Numbered from the stretch's first letter, positions 24,313 through 33,785 are shown. The stretch is DNA of 64,000 nucleotides from Streptomyces angustmyceticus (GCF_019933235.1 NZ_CP082945.1:4873501-4937500), one strand, 5' to 3'. Notes: generated from the letters alone by a model not told the origin. A program made the numbers and translations.

Positions 24313-25527
24313 ATGACCGAGAACGGTCAGGTGCTGGTGACGGGTGTCGGAGCGAGGACCCCCGTCGGCGCCGACGCGTCATCGTCCTGGTCGGCGCTGC
24401 TGGCGGGGAAGTCCGGGGTGCGCGCCCTGGAGGAGGAGTGGGCCGCGGACCTCCCGGTGAGCGTCGCGGCCGGACTCACCGAGGACCCGGCCGCCGCGCT
24501 GCCGCGTACCCGGGCCCGGAAGCTGGACCGCAGCGAGCAGCTCGCGATACTCACCTCCCGCGAGGCCTGGCAGGACGCCGGCGCGCCCGAGGTCGAGCCC
24601 GAGCGGCTGGCCGTGGTCATCGGTACCGGCACCGGTGGTGTGCTCACCACCCTCGGCCAGGACGACCTCTTCGAGCAGTCCGGGGCGCGCCGGCTCTCGC
24701 CGTTCGCGGTCCCGATGCTCATGCCCAACGGGCCGGCCGCCTGGGTGAGCATGGACCTGGGCGCCAAGGGCGGGGCCAGGACGCCGGTCAGCGCCTGTGC
24801 CTCCGGTGCCGAGGCGCTGGCGATGGGCCTCGACCTGCTCCGCGCCGGGCGGGTGGACGTGGTGGTCGCGGGCGGCGTCGAGGCCTGTCTGCACCCGTTC
24901 ACCCTCGCCGCCTTCGCCCAGATGAAGGCGCTCTCCCCGCAGTTCGAGGACCCGGAGTCGGTGTCCCGTCCGTTCGACGTGGCCCGCAGCGGCTTCGTGA
25001 TGGGCGAGGGCGCGGGGATCATGGTGCTGGAGCGTGCCGGCTTCGCCCGCGCCCGCGGCGCCAGGACGTACGGCGCGCTGGCCGGCGCCGCCGTGAGCTC
25101 CAGCGCGAACCACATCACGGCCTCCGACGCGGCGGGCCAGGTCCACGCCATCGAGACGGCCCTGCGGGACGCGGAACTGACCCCGCGGGACATCGGCCAT
25201 GTGCACGCCCACGCCACCTCCACCGAGTCCGGCGACCTGGCGGAGGCCGAGGCGATCGGCCGGGCCGTGGGCACCCATGCCGCGGTCACCGCCACGAAGT
25301 CCATGACCGGCCACATGCTGGGCGCCTCGGGCGCGGTGGGCGGGCTGGCGGCGCTGCTGGCGCTCCGGGACGGGGTGGTGCCCGCCGTCCGCAACCTCGA
25401 CACCCTCGACCCGAGGATCGAGCTGGACGTGGTGCGGGGCGAGCCGCGGACCGGCCGGTGGCACGCCGCGCTGGCCAACTCCTTCGGCTTCGGCGGCCAC
25501 AACGTGAGCCTGGTCTTCACGGCGTGA
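24313..25527 (+). CDS. Stand-alone beta-ketoacyl-ACP synthase (FabF/KAS II-like)
   Basis: A decarboxylative Claisen-condensing enzyme of 404 residues. The nucleophile Cys is about residue 162 (VSACASG). The two catalytic histidines lie in HVHAHATSTESGD and TGHMLGASGAVGG, and the terminal NSFGFGGHN loop is intact, so it should be active. ATG 24313 has GGAGG upstream. No ACP, malonyltransferase or chain-length-factor gene adjoins it, so it is neither part of the usual fabDHCF operon nor of a visible polyketide cluster. Its acyl substrate is unknown. Confidence 0.93.
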   Translation: MTENGQVLVTGVGARTPVGADASSSWSALLAGKSGVRALEEEWAADLPVSVAAGLTEDPAAALPRTRARKLDRSEQLAILTSREAWQDAGAPEVEPERLAVVIGTGTGGVLTTLGQDDLFEQSGARRLSPFAVPMLMPNGPAAWVSMDLGAKGGARTPVSACASGAEALAMGLDLLRAGRVDVVVAGGVEACLHPFTLAAFAQMKALSPQFEDPESVSRPFDVARSGFVMGEGAGIMVLERAGFARARGARTYGALAGAAVSSSANHITASDAAGQVHAIETALRDAELTPRDIGHVHAHATSTESGDLAEAEAIGRAVGTHAAVTATKSMTGHMLGASGAVGGLAALLALRDGVVPAVRNLDTLDPRIELDVVRGEPRTGRWHAALANSFGFGGHNVSLVFTA

Positions 25528-25550
25528 ACCGCGTGAACCGCGTGAACCGC
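25524..25550 (+). repeat. Three tandem copies of a 9-bp unit over the ketosynthase stop codon
   Basis: GTGAACCGC is repeated exactly three times. The first copy contains the TGA stop. A point mutation of that stop would add in-frame Arg-Val-Asn triplets. It probably arose by replication slippage. Confidence 0.85.
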
Positions 25551-25618
25551 GTGGCCGGGCGGCCGGGAGGTCACGCCCCCACGTGATCAAGCGGCCCTGA
25601 CCACGCGGGAGCCGTCCG

Positions 25619-25661
25619 TGCGAGAAGGGCCGCCGGGGACGGCCCGGCGGCCCTTCTCGCA
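25619..25661. terminator. Strong bidirectional terminator
   Basis: An 18-base perfect stem, TGCGAGAAGGGCCGCCGG with CCGGCGGCCCTTCTCGCA, with a 7-base loop. It lies between the convergent ketosynthase and glycosyltransferase genes. Confidence 0.85.
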
Positions 25662-25690
25662 CGTCCGCGGGCGCCCCGGCGCCCCGGGGC

Positions 25691-26860
25691 TCAGCGCTCC
25701 ACGAGGGCGAAGAGGCTCTCCCAGCGGGCGACGACCTCGTCCGTGGAGAACCGCTGGATGTTCTCGCGGGCGGTGTCGCCCATGGTGTCCCTGAGGTCCT
25801 TGTCGGACATCAGGGTGTCGAGGTGGCGGGCGAACTCGGTGATGTTCCCCGGGGGAGCGAGGAGGCCGTCCACGCCGTCCGAGATGATCTCGTGGACGCC
25901 GGGCGCCACATCGAACGCCACACACGGCACGGCCGTCGCCATGGCCTCCATGGGGGCCAGCGGGAAGCCCTCGCCGCGGGAGCTGAGCGCGAAGACCGCG
26001 CTCTCCCGCAGGGCGCCGGGCACATCGGCCGTACGGCCCATCCAGGCGACCGAGTCGGCGATCCCCAGCTCGGCGGCCTGCTTGCGCAGCGCCTCTTCCT
26101 CCTCGCCGGAGCCGTAGATCCGCAGCGTCCAGTCGGGGTGCCGCGGTGCGACCTTCGCCCAGGACTCCAGCAGCAGGTCCACGCCCTTCTCCTCGTGGAG
26201 CCTGCCGATGCTGACCACGCACTTGCGGGAGCGGTCCGAGGGGACGTCGGGGAAGAACGGCAGCGGGTTCGGCATGAAGCCGACGTTGTCCATCCGCTGC
26301 CGGATCCAGCGGTCGGCGTCCTCCCGGGTGAGCGTCAGCATCCGGTCGACGTCCGCGTAAAACCGCTTGACCCGGCCGAAGCGCGACGACTTGCGGCAGG
26401 TGTCGAACGACTCATGGCTCATACCGATCACCGTCAGCCCGGCGGTGTCGGCCAGCGCGACCCATTCCATGGCCCACACCTGCGTGACGATCACCACGCC
26501 GCCCGGCTTCGCCGCCCGGAACAGCGCGCTCATCTTCGCCGCCTGCTCCCGCATGCCGGCCTCGCGGGCGGCGCGGCGGCGCTGCTCGACGAGGTTGAGC
26601 CGGCCCTTGAGGCCCCGCGCGGGGCGGACGGCCGGCGGATGCTCGGCGTAGAGGGTGGTCGTCCCGAACGGCAGGTCGTCCGCCAGCTCGTGGACCCGCC
26701 CCTCCGGCGGCGGCACCACACCGATGATGTGCACCCGGTGGCCCCGCTCGCTGAACAGGCGCGCCATCTGGTGCGACCAGCTGGTGATGCCGCCCATCTC
26801 GTTGACGCTGTTGGAGACGAAGAAGATGTCCCGCGGCTCGGCTGCGTACGACTCGGTCAT
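25691..26860 (-). CDS. GT4-family glycosyltransferase
   Basis: A retaining GT-B glycosyltransferase of 389 residues. The N-terminal acceptor half has SNSVNEMGGITSWSHQMARL. The C-terminal donor half has VSIGRLHEEKGVDLLLESW and SSRGEGFPLAPMEAMA with the family E-x7-E site, then GVDGLLAPPGN. ATG 26860 overlaps the stop of the upstream gene (TGATG), so translation is coupled. It probably adds hexose units to the polymer made by its partner, for instance a teichoic-acid-like wall polymer (inference). Confidence 0.93.
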   Translation of the reverse strand: MTESYAAEPRDIFFVSNSVNEMGGITSWSHQMARLFSERGHRVHIIGVVPPPEGRVHELADDLPFGTTTLYAEHPPAVRPARGLKGRLNLVEQRRRAAREAGMREQAAKMSALFRAAKPGGVVIVTQVWAMEWVALADTAGLTVIGMSHESFDTCRKSSRFGRVKRFYADVDRMLTLTREDADRWIRQRMDNVGFMPNPLPFFPDVPSDRSRKCVVSIGRLHEEKGVDLLLESWAKVAPRHPDWTLRIYGSGEEEEALRKQAAELGIADSVAWMGRTADVPGALRESAVFALSSRGEGFPLAPMEAMATAVPCVAFDVAPGVHEIISDGVDGLLAPPGNITEFARHLDTLMSDKDLRDTMGDTARENIQRFSTDEVVARWESLFALVER

Positions 26861-29712
26861 CAACGGCTCCACTGCGCGAAGAACTGATCGACGATGCTCT
26901 GGGCGGCGTTGCCCTGGTCGAATTCGCCGAACTTGGCGACGAATTCCTTGCGGCTCCCGGCGTATTCCGCGGACTGCGACTCGAACGACTTGATCGCCTG
27001 GTGGAAATCCTCCTCGGTGCGGACCACCGGGCCCGGAGCGTGCTCCAGCAGATCGAAGTAGGTGCCCCGGCCCTCGTGCACATACTCGTCGTAGTCGTAG
27101 GTGAAGAACACCAGCGGCCGGTCGAGCAGCGCATAGTCGAACATCACCGAGGAATAGTCGGTGATCAGCCCGTCGGCCAGCTCCAGCAGCGGCGTCACAT
27201 CGTGGTGCGCCGATACGTCGATGACCCGGCCCTCCACGGTCGGTGGCAGCACCACGTGATTGAGGTAGTGCGAGCGCACCAGGAGGACATAGCGGTCGCC
27301 GAACCGGTCGGCGAACCGCTCCACGTCGAAGGGCAGGGCGAAGCGTCCGTGCCGGCCGCCGGCCTTGCGGAACGTCGGTGCGTAAAGCAGTACGGTCTTG
27401 TCGGCGGGAATGCCCAACTCGGCAGCCAGCGCTCCGCGTTCGCGCTTTCCGAGGGCCGTTTCCCGCTCCCGGGCGCGGACCAGCGCGTCATTGCGAGGGT
27501 AGCCGACCCGCAGCAGGGTCTCCGGCTTGAGCCGGAAGGCCTTGGCGAGCGTGCGCACATCGTGCTCGGAGCGGATCAGGAACCGGTCGAAACGGTCCAG
27601 CGAGCGCTGCTGCTCCTCCTGCTGCCGACGGGTCTGCGCCTTCAGCGCCGGCTGGTCGAAGCCCATGTTCTTCAGCGCGGAGCCGTGCCAGGTCTGGAGG
27701 TAGGTGGTCTCCGGACGCTTGGTGAGCTTGAGCGGGTAGCTCTGGTTGTCCACCCAGAACTCCGCCTGCGCCAGCGCCTTGAGGTAGGGCAGCGACCAGC
27801 GCCGTACGAGCGTGACGCCCTTCGGGAAGTTCTTGGGGGACCCGGCGTACGACCAGATCGCCTCGAACTCCAGGCCCTGCCGGCGCATCTCCTCGTAGAT
27901 CGCGCGCGGGCTGTCGCTGTACTGCTTGCCCAGGTGGCTCTCGAAGACCACCGTGCGCTTCTTGACCGGCAGCCGGCTGAACACCTCGTGGTAGGCGCGG
28001 AGCTTGTTGTCGCCGGAGGTGACCTTCTTGCGCAGCTCCTTCGCCTTGCGGTAGCCGGTCTTTGCCAGTGTCCCCGGCCTGCCGTGCACCCCGCGGGTGA
28101 TCAGGTCCTGGACGCGCTCGGCGTTGCGGTTCTCGCTGACCAGGCGGAACGCCAGGTGGCCCTTGGCCGAGACATGCGGTTCGAGGTGGTCGGCGACCAT
28201 CCGCGACAGCCGCGGCCGCACCGGCAGCCCGCCGGACAGCTCGGTGTCGGCGACGGTGAGCCGGGTCGTGGTGCGCACCCCGTCGACGTCCAGGCGCAGC
28301 CGGACGTCCCAGATGGTGTCCACGATGCCCAGCGGGCGCAGCTTGGCGGTGAGGTCGGCGGTGGTCTCCCAGTGGACGGTGTCGCCGTCGTGGCGCAGCA
28401 TCCGCACCGGGAAGTGGAAGGACTGCAGGCTGCGCCGCCGGGCGCTGAACTCCAGCTCGCCCTTGAGCCGCGCTCCGGGCGGGATGATGCCGAGCGGGTT
28501 GGTGATCCGGCCGGTCAGTGACACGGACCTGCCGGACACGTCGAAGCCGGTGAGCTGGTTGCGCAGGAAGAGCTGGTTGACCGACTTCTCGTGGTAGCCG
28601 ATGTCGGTCACGTCCAGCACGTCGCGCCCGAACGGGTCGTCGGTGTAGCCGTCGCACCAGAAGATCCGCCCGTCGTGCTCGGCGAGCGGCGAGGAGAGCT
28701 TGTCGCGGTTGATGAGCGTGTCGACGGCCGGGATCAGGTGGTCCCAGTCACCCTGCTGGAGCAGGTACGCACAGATGGCCTGTATCGGCTGCACCCGCTC
28801 GTACGCCTCGGGCGCGATGCTCGCGAGGTATTCGCGGGAGAGTTCGGCGAACTCCCGGCGGTAGGCATCGTCGCGGAACGGCAGGTCCCGCAGATGCAGC
28901 ACCAGGTCGTGCTTGAGGAATTTGACGTCCTTGGCGAGTTTCATTTCGCTCAGCCCGCGGGCCGCCAGCAGGGCGTCGATACGCCGGTGGATTTCCAGCC
29001 GGTGGGCGTAGTTGCTCATTTCGTGGCGCCGGTTCGTCACCGACTTCACGGCGGCCCGCTCATGAACGTGCCAGAAATAGACCTGATTGGGGATCAGGGT
29101 GATGCGCCGGGCCGCCAGATATGCGTCGGCGATAAACATCAGGTCCTCGTAGAACATCCCCTTGGGGAATCGGAGATTGTTCTCGATGAGGAAATCGCGG
29201 CGGTAGCACTTGTTGGTGGAAAGGGTGTCCCACACGAACAGGTCCGGCAATTCCGTGACGGATTCCAGCGTACGGGTCGTGGAATACAGCCAGGCGTACC
29301 ACTCGTCCCGCTTCTGGTTGCGGGTGTCCAGATGCAGCCGGACGCACAGACCGGAAACGATGTCCGACCCGGTTTCCTCGGCCGCCTCCAGCATATTCCG
29401 GCACGCATTGTGTTCCAGGACGTCATCGCTGTCCAGGAACATGACGTACCGGCCCTCGGTGTGCTGGATTCCGGCATTCCGCGGCTCGCCTCCCGCACCG
29501 CTGTTCTCCGGCAGCTGGAAGGCTCGGACCCGCCCGGGATGACCGGCCGCGAGGTGCTGCGCCACTTCGAAAGAACGGTCGGTGCTGCAGTCGTCGACGA
29601 TCACCACCTCGACGTCCCGGAGCGTCTGGTCCAGCACGGACTGGACCGCGGTCGGCAACCGGTCGGCGTCGTTGTAGACGATGACGACTACTGAGACGTC
29701 AGGCACAGGCAC
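26860..29712 (-). CDS. Bifunctional GT2 glycosyltransferase / CDP-glycerol-type glycerophosphotransferase
   Basis: A 950-residue fusion. Residues about 1-230 form a GT2 domain (SVVVIVYNDADRLP, then the DxD-type MFLDSDDVLE). A central beta-rich region of unknown role spans about 330-540. The C-terminal about 390 residues match the TagF/TagB polymerase family, with VFESHLGKQYSDSP, QTWHGSALKNMGFD, LLYAPTFRK and ADGLITDYSSVMFDYALL. It likely builds a teichoic-acid-type wall polymer at the inner membrane face. GTG 29712 has GAGGG five bases upstream. A second GTG at 29706 is possible. Confidence 0.92.
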   Translation of the reverse strand: MPVPDVSVVVIVYNDADRLPTAVQSVLDQTLRDVEVVIVDDCSTDRSFEVAQHLAAGHPGRVRAFQLPENSGAGGEPRNAGIQHTEGRYVMFLDSDDVLEHNACRNMLEAAEETGSDIVSGLCVRLHLDTRNQKRDEWYAWLYSTTRTLESVTELPDLFVWDTLSTNKCYRRDFLIENNLRFPKGMFYEDLMFIADAYLAARRITLIPNQVYFWHVHERAAVKSVTNRRHEMSNYAHRLEIHRRIDALLAARGLSEMKLAKDVKFLKHDLVLHLRDLPFRDDAYRREFAELSREYLASIAPEAYERVQPIQAICAYLLQQGDWDHLIPAVDTLINRDKLSSPLAEHDGRIFWCDGYTDDPFGRDVLDVTDIGYHEKSVNQLFLRNQLTGFDVSGRSVSLTGRITNPLGIIPPGARLKGELEFSARRRSLQSFHFPVRMLRHDGDTVHWETTADLTAKLRPLGIVDTIWDVRLRLDVDGVRTTTRLTVADTELSGGLPVRPRLSRMVADHLEPHVSAKGHLAFRLVSENRNAERVQDLITRGVHGRPGTLAKTGYRKAKELRKKVTSGDNKLRAYHEVFSRLPVKKRTVVFESHLGKQYSDSPRAIYEEMRRQGLEFEAIWSYAGSPKNFPKGVTLVRRWSLPYLKALAQAEFWVDNQSYPLKLTKRPETTYLQTWHGSALKNMGFDQPALKAQTRRQQEEQQRSLDRFDRFLIRSEHDVRTLAKAFRLKPETLLRVGYPRNDALVRARERETALGKRERGALAAELGIPADKTVLLYAPTFRKAGGRHGRFALPFDVERFADRFGDRYVLLVRSHYLNHVVLPPTVEGRVIDVSAHHDVTPLLELADGLITDYSSVMFDYALLDRPLVFFTYDYDEYVHEGRGTYFDLLEHAPGPVVRTEEDFHQAIKSFESQSAEYAGSRKEFVAKFGEFDQGNAAQSIVDQFFAQWSR

Positions 29713-30415
29713 CTCAACCCTCTTTCGCTACTGTTTCCCGCCAGAATAGCCCTGTCTGTCCCCCAGGATTACAACCGATCGCGTCCGTGACACTACGGAC
29801 CGTGAGTCACGGAGGTATCGGGAAGGGCGCTTCGGCGTTCGGATCGTGACCACGCGTCAGCCTTGTGATCCGCCTGCCCGGGCAGGCTCCGGCCAGCAGG
29901 GAAGACGGGTGCCCCCGCGAATCGGTTGCCTGCCGGGCCCGGGTGGCGCGTGTTGCGATCAGACATTTATCGGATTCCGTGCGAAGCGAGCGGGAAGGCG
30001 CCCCCGGAGAAGCGGAAGGAAATGACAGTTCGAGCACGGGGGAAGCGTGCGACGGCAACGGAAGAGAACAGACACGGGCAAGGCGGCGGCAGGAGAGTGG
30101 CAAGCGGACGGCAAGAAGGCGGCAAGAGCGCGGTGAGAACACGGCGCGGCAACGGTGAGAGCACGGCCGGGGATCGAATTCCCGCAATGGCGGCGCCGGG
30201 GCCGCGCGACGGTGCAGTGGCAGGAGTGCCGGCCGGCCGCGCGCGCCGCCCCCGGCACCCGGCCGGGCACCTCTCCGCCCTCCCGTACGTCCTCCTCATG
30301 GAGGAGGTGCCGGCGCGAGTTCGGGGAAAGATCCTGCTCAAGAACTAGCGACGCCCCTTTGCCAAGCCATTACGCTTGCCGTCAAGGCCGCGCACGGCGG
30401 CCATGGAGGAGTGAG
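29713..30415. other. Spacer with purine-rich strand
   Basis: About 0.7 kb between divergent genes. No gene is supportable. From about 29985 to 30175 the plus strand is strikingly rich in G and A with very few T, and carries repeated GGCAAG/GGCGGCA words. Open frames through it encode Arg/Glu/Gly/Lys-biased peptides without a ribosome site. ATGGAGGAG at 30402-30410 contains the ribosome site of the Bax-inhibitor-like gene. Confidence 0.55.
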
Positions 30416-31276
30416 ATGAGGAGCAGCAACCCGGTCTTCTCGCGTCGGGGGTTCAGCCGCGACACCGGCTACGCGGGCTTCAACGCGCCGCCGCAGGCCG
30501 GGGGCGCCGCGAACCCGTACGCCGGGACGAACCCCTACGCACAGGGCGGCAACCCGTACGCCCAGGACCCGCAGCAGGCCACCCAGGCGCCGCCGCAGTA
30601 CGCGCCGCAGACCCGCCCCATGACGATGGACGACGTCGTCGCCCGTACGGGCATGACGCTCGGCACGGTCATCGCGGGCGCCACCGTCGGCTGGCTCTTC
30701 CTGACCGAGAACCTCGGCTTCGCCGTCGGCGCCGGTCTGGTCGCGATGGTGCTGGGCTTCGTCCAGTCCTTCAAGCGCAAGCCGTCGCCCGCGCTGATCC
30801 TGGCGTACGCGGCCCTGGAGGGAATCTTCCTCGGCGCGCTCAGCGGCTACATCAACCTGCTGCCGAACATGAACGGCGCCCCCATGCAGGCGGTGCTGGG
30901 CACGATGGCGGTGTTCGTGGCCATGCTGGTCGCCTACAAGACGCGGATCGTGCGGGTCACCGCCCGCTTCACCCGCTTCGTGATGATCGCGGCCCTGGGC
31001 TTCGTCCTGCTGTCGCTGGTCAACGTCCTGTTCATGGCGTTCGGCGGCGGTGAGGGCCTCGGCTTCCGCAGCGGCGGCCTGGGCATCGTCTTCGGCATCG
31101 TCGGCGTGGTCCTCGGCGCGCTCTTCCTGGCCCTGGACTTCAAGCAGGTCGAGGACGGCATCGCCTACGGCGCCCCGCGCGAGGAGTCCTGGCTCGCGGC
31201 GTTCGGCCTGACGCTGACGCTGGTGTGGATCTACATGGAGATGCTGCGGCTGATCTCGATCCTCCGGGGCGACTGA
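30416..31276 (+). CDS. Bax inhibitor-1/YccA-family membrane protein
   Basis: A 286-residue membrane protein of the BI-1 (TMBIM) superfamily, some members of which are pH-dependent calcium leak channels. The N-terminal about 60 residues form a Pro/Tyr/Gln/Asn-rich tail with three NPYA-type repeats (NPYAGT, NPYAQG, NPYAQD). Seven hydrophobic helices follow, including the family segment ALEGIFLGALSGYIN. The last helix ends near an acidic GAPREESWLAAFGL. ATG 30416 follows GGAGGAG. Its biological role in Streptomyces is not established. Confidence 0.92.
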   Translation: MRSSNPVFSRRGFSRDTGYAGFNAPPQAGGAANPYAGTNPYAQGGNPYAQDPQQATQAPPQYAPQTRPMTMDDVVARTGMTLGTVIAGATVGWLFLTENLGFAVGAGLVAMVLGFVQSFKRKPSPALILAYAALEGIFLGALSGYINLLPNMNGAPMQAVLGTMAVFVAMLVAYKTRIVRVTARFTRFVMIAALGFVLLSLVNVLFMAFGGGEGLGFRSGGLGIVFGIVGVVLGALFLALDFKQVEDGIAYGAPREESWLAAFGLTLTLVWIYMEMLRLISILRGD

Positions 31277-31318
31277 CCCGGAGCGGCGCCGGGCACTCCG
31301 CGCGCCGCACGAGCCGTA

Positions 31319-31355
31319 CGAAGGGCCCGCGGGCATTGCGCCCGCGGGCCCTTCG
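31319..31355. terminator. Strong hairpin after the BI-1-like gene
   Basis: A 16-base perfect stem, CGAAGGGCCCGCGGGC with GCCCGCGGGCCCTTCG, around ATTGC. Immediately after it the 10-base word GTGGTGAAAC is repeated nearly three times (31358-31387). It serves the converging BI-1-like and DUF4287 genes. Confidence 0.85.
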
Positions 31356-31432
31356 GCGTGGTGAAACGTGGTGAAACGTGGTGAAAGAGGAGTGTCCCGA
31401 GCCGGACCGGGGCGGGGCCCCGTCACCGGGGC

Positions 31433-31660
31433 TCAGAACTTGCGCGCTGCGCGCCTGAGATCGTGTTCATGGACGATTGCCTTGGCGTGCCCGTAGGCGA
31501 GATTGTGCTCGCCGCGGAGCCAGCTGACCTTTTCGTCGAAGCGGAAGAGAGCGGGACCCTCCTCAACGGTGCGGAGCCAGTCGGAGATTTCCCGGCCGGT
31601 GCAGTGCGGGATACGAGAGAGCATGTTCCGGTGGGTCTCTTCGGAGAAGAGCTGAGACAT
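31433..31660 (-). CDS. DUF4287 small protein
   Basis: A 75-residue soluble protein matching the DUF4287 pattern: MLSRIPHCTGREISDWLRTV, then WLRGEHNLAYGHAKAIVHEHD. Function is unknown. ATG 31660 has GGAGG upstream. The longer frame above it is not conserved in character. It is divergent from the next small gene. Confidence 0.85.
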   Translation of the reverse strand: MSQLFSEETHRNMLSRIPHCTGREISDWLRTVEEGPALFRFDEKVSWLRGEHNLAYGHAKAIVHEHDLRRAARKF

Positions 31661-31758
31661 CGGCGCCTCCGGACGCGGTCGATGCTGGTTCTTCAGCCCA
31701 CCGTGCCTGAGCGTTCGGGCGTTGGCAACCACCCCGGGGTGGCGCATAGGCTCACGGC

Positions 31759-32118
31759 GTGCTTGACGTGACCCCCTTGCAGACCGCCGTCGACGCCCTC
31801 GCCGACCGCCTCAGGTCGCTGCCGCAGAGCAGGCTCCACCGCGGTGCCGCGGCCGAAGGGCTGGCGCTGGCCCGGCGGTTGGCGACCCGGGCGCAGCTGA
31901 TCGAACGGCCGGGGGAGCCCCCGCGCGAACTGCCGGACGCCGGCGTGTTCGCGGTCGGCGACCAGCTGGCCGTGGCCGGCCACGACCTCGTCGAGGCGCT
32001 GCGGGCCGCGGCGCTGAGGATGGCCGACGGAACGGGGGATTCTGACGCGAAAGCGGCCCCCGCCGACGAACTGGCGGAGGCCGTGCGAGAGGTCCGGGCG
32101 GCGGCGGAACGCTGCTGA
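31759..32118 (+). CDS. Conserved hypothetical helical protein
   Basis: A 119-residue protein I do not recognise. It is Ala/Leu/Arg-rich and predicted mostly helical (LQTAVDALADRLRSLPQSRL, then LALARRLATRAQLIERPGEP), with no signal peptide or membrane helix. GTG 31759 opens the frame. Its codon bias matches neighbouring genes, which supports a real gene. It converges on the next gene with a gap of only 19 bases. Confidence 0.7.
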   Translation: MLDVTPLQTAVDALADRLRSLPQSRLHRGAAAEGLALARRLATRAQLIERPGEPPRELPDAGVFAVGDQLAVAGHDLVEALRAAALRMADGTGDSDAKAAPADELAEAVREVRAAAERC

Positions 32119-32137
32119 CGCGCGCCGCCGCGCCGGG

Positions 32138-33088
32138 TCAGAGCGAGGCGATGACGCGGTCCGCGAGGACGTAGACGCTCTCCTCGCGGCTCTCGCCCCA
32201 GGAGAAGGTCAGCGCGTACGCGCCGGAGATGCCGGAGCCGCCCAGCAGCACGGGGGCGTGCCCCGCGTGCAATGCGCCGGCCACGCGCTCCGCGGTGTCG
32301 CGCTGCCCCGGGGTCAGGCAGAGCGTGGTGCCGTCGGTGAAGACGTAGACGTCCAGGGTGCCCAGCGGGCCGGGGCGGACGTCCGCGAGCGGGGTCGCCT
32401 GCTGGGCAAGCTCCTCCAGGCGCGCGACGGTGCGCTCGTGATCGCTGACCGCCGGGGACGGGGAGAAGTCGGGGTGCGAGGGGTGGCGCCGGCGCGCGGC
32501 GGCCAGCTCGGCGGATTCGGTCTCCTCGACCGGCTCCAACTCCGGCGCGTCCAGGGCGTCCATGGACTCCAGCGCGTCCATCGCCTCCATGGCGTCCGGG
32601 CCCAGCAGCGGTTCGAGCCCGGCGAGGTCCGCCTGGCGGGGCAGGAACGGCTGGATGTCGAGCCGGTCGGAGTCGCGCTCGGGCAGGTCGCGCTGGTCGG
32701 CGCGGGCGTCGAGCAGTCCCTCGTCGCCGAGGCCGACGAGGCCGCCCAGCAGCGACGGGGCGTCGGCGGCGTCCCGCGCCTCCTGCGCGGCCCAGAAGGC
32801 GCGGGCCTCGGCGAGTTCGCGCTCCCGCTCCTCGGCCAGGGCGTCGGCGACGGCGGCGCGTATGTCGGCGAGCGGGGTCTCGGCGGCCGGGCTGGTGCGG
32901 GCGGCCGGGATGGCCGCCGCGGCCGGGTGCGCACCGGCGCCCGCGGCGGCGTCCTGGCGGGCCGCGCCGAGCTCGGCGTGCAGCTCGGCGATCTGGCGGC
33001 GCAGGGCGCGGGCGGTGTGCAGGGCGGCGGCGCCCAGCGCCACGGCGACGGCCGCGGCCACTAGCAGGACGAGGGTGGTGACGCTCAT
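32138..33088 (-). CDS. Membrane-anchored hypothetical protein
   Basis: A 316-residue protein of unknown function. One N-terminal membrane helix (about residues 4-25, TTLVLLVAAAVAVALGAAAL) leads into a cytoplasmic helical segment (RALRRQIAELHAELGAARQD). A long Ala/Glu/Asp-rich region with near-repeats EAMDALESMDALDAPELEPV follows. A compact C-terminal domain (about 225-316) contains VYVFTDGTTLCLTPGQRD and ESVYVLADRVIASL. ATG 33088 was chosen at the start of the membrane helix, with GAGAGG upstream. Confidence 0.75.
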   Translation of the reverse strand: MSVTTLVLLVAAAVAVALGAAALHTARALRRQIAELHAELGAARQDAAAGAGAHPAAAAIPAARTSPAAETPLADIRAAVADALAEERERELAEARAFWAAQEARDAADAPSLLGGLVGLGDEGLLDARADQRDLPERDSDRLDIQPFLPRQADLAGLEPLLGPDAMEAMDALESMDALDAPELEPVEETESAELAAARRRHPSHPDFSPSPAVSDHERTVARLEELAQQATPLADVRPGPLGTLDVYVFTDGTTLCLTPGQRDTAERVAGALHAGHAPVLLGGSGISGAYALTFSWGESREESVYVLADRVIASL

Positions 33089-33785
33089 GCCGAAACCTCT
33101 CTCCGTTCGGTCCCGCATGCGCGAGACGCGCGCCGTTCGATGCCTCGCCGGTGGCGCTCGCTCATGCGTCCTCCCCACTTCGCTCGGCGGCCCTCTTCGC
33201 GCGGGCCGCGCATCGGTTCGCGGACCGGCCCCGGCCCGCGGCCGGGATGGCCCCCTTGATGCGCTCGCTCACGGGATCACTCCAGGTAGCGCGTCGCTGA
33301 CCGGCGTACTCCCGTTAGCAGAATGTTCTCCGACTTCCTACATCAGGCTGCCGGGGGTCGGCGACCGCTCCGGGTGCGCTATGTCCCGAAAAGGCGGGGA
33401 GGTGGGGCTCCCCGCGCCGGGGCTTCCCCCTGCTGACCTGCAAGAACGCCTCTCCCCCAGGGCGTTGGTCACAATCCTGGGGGAGATTGGGTCGCGATCT
33501 CGTTAACGAGTGGCGCGGGTCACGCCGTGTCGCCGCCCGTATCCGGACGACAGCGAAGGGTGTGCGCCGGGCGGCAGTTGGTCCTTTTTGCCGCGCTCCG
33601 GTGTGAGCGGGGCGGGGGAGCTGCGATGGGGGAGGGGGTCGGGGTGCGCGGTACGCGGACCCCGACCCCCTCCGCTGCGGCTCAGCTCAGCCGCTCGTGT
33701 TCGTGGTCGCGCTGAGCTTCGCTTCCGCTGCGGGTAGGTGCCGGGTACTCGTACCTCGCACCCGCCCCCTACCCTCCGCTACAGC
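33089..33785. other. Spacer between membrane-anchored gene and thiolase
   Basis: About 0.7 kb with no supportable gene. It holds a strong hairpin and a 28-bp near-copy of the thiolase 3' end (listed separately). The promoter of the minus-strand gene ending at 32138 should lie just right of 33088. Confidence 0.5.
33631..33673 (-). terminator. Terminator-like hairpin downstream of thiolase
   Basis: A 15-base perfect stem, GGAGGGGGTCGGGGT with ACCCCGACCCCCTCC, with a 13-base loop. It lies 110 bases past the thiolase stop. Confidence 0.65.

Noticed and set aside
25524-25550. CRISPR-like or functional repeat at the ketosynthase end
   Set aside because: Only three contiguous 9-base copies without spacers. 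Slippage explains it. No CRISPR array, insertion sequence, transposase, integrase or attachment site was seen anywhere in the window.
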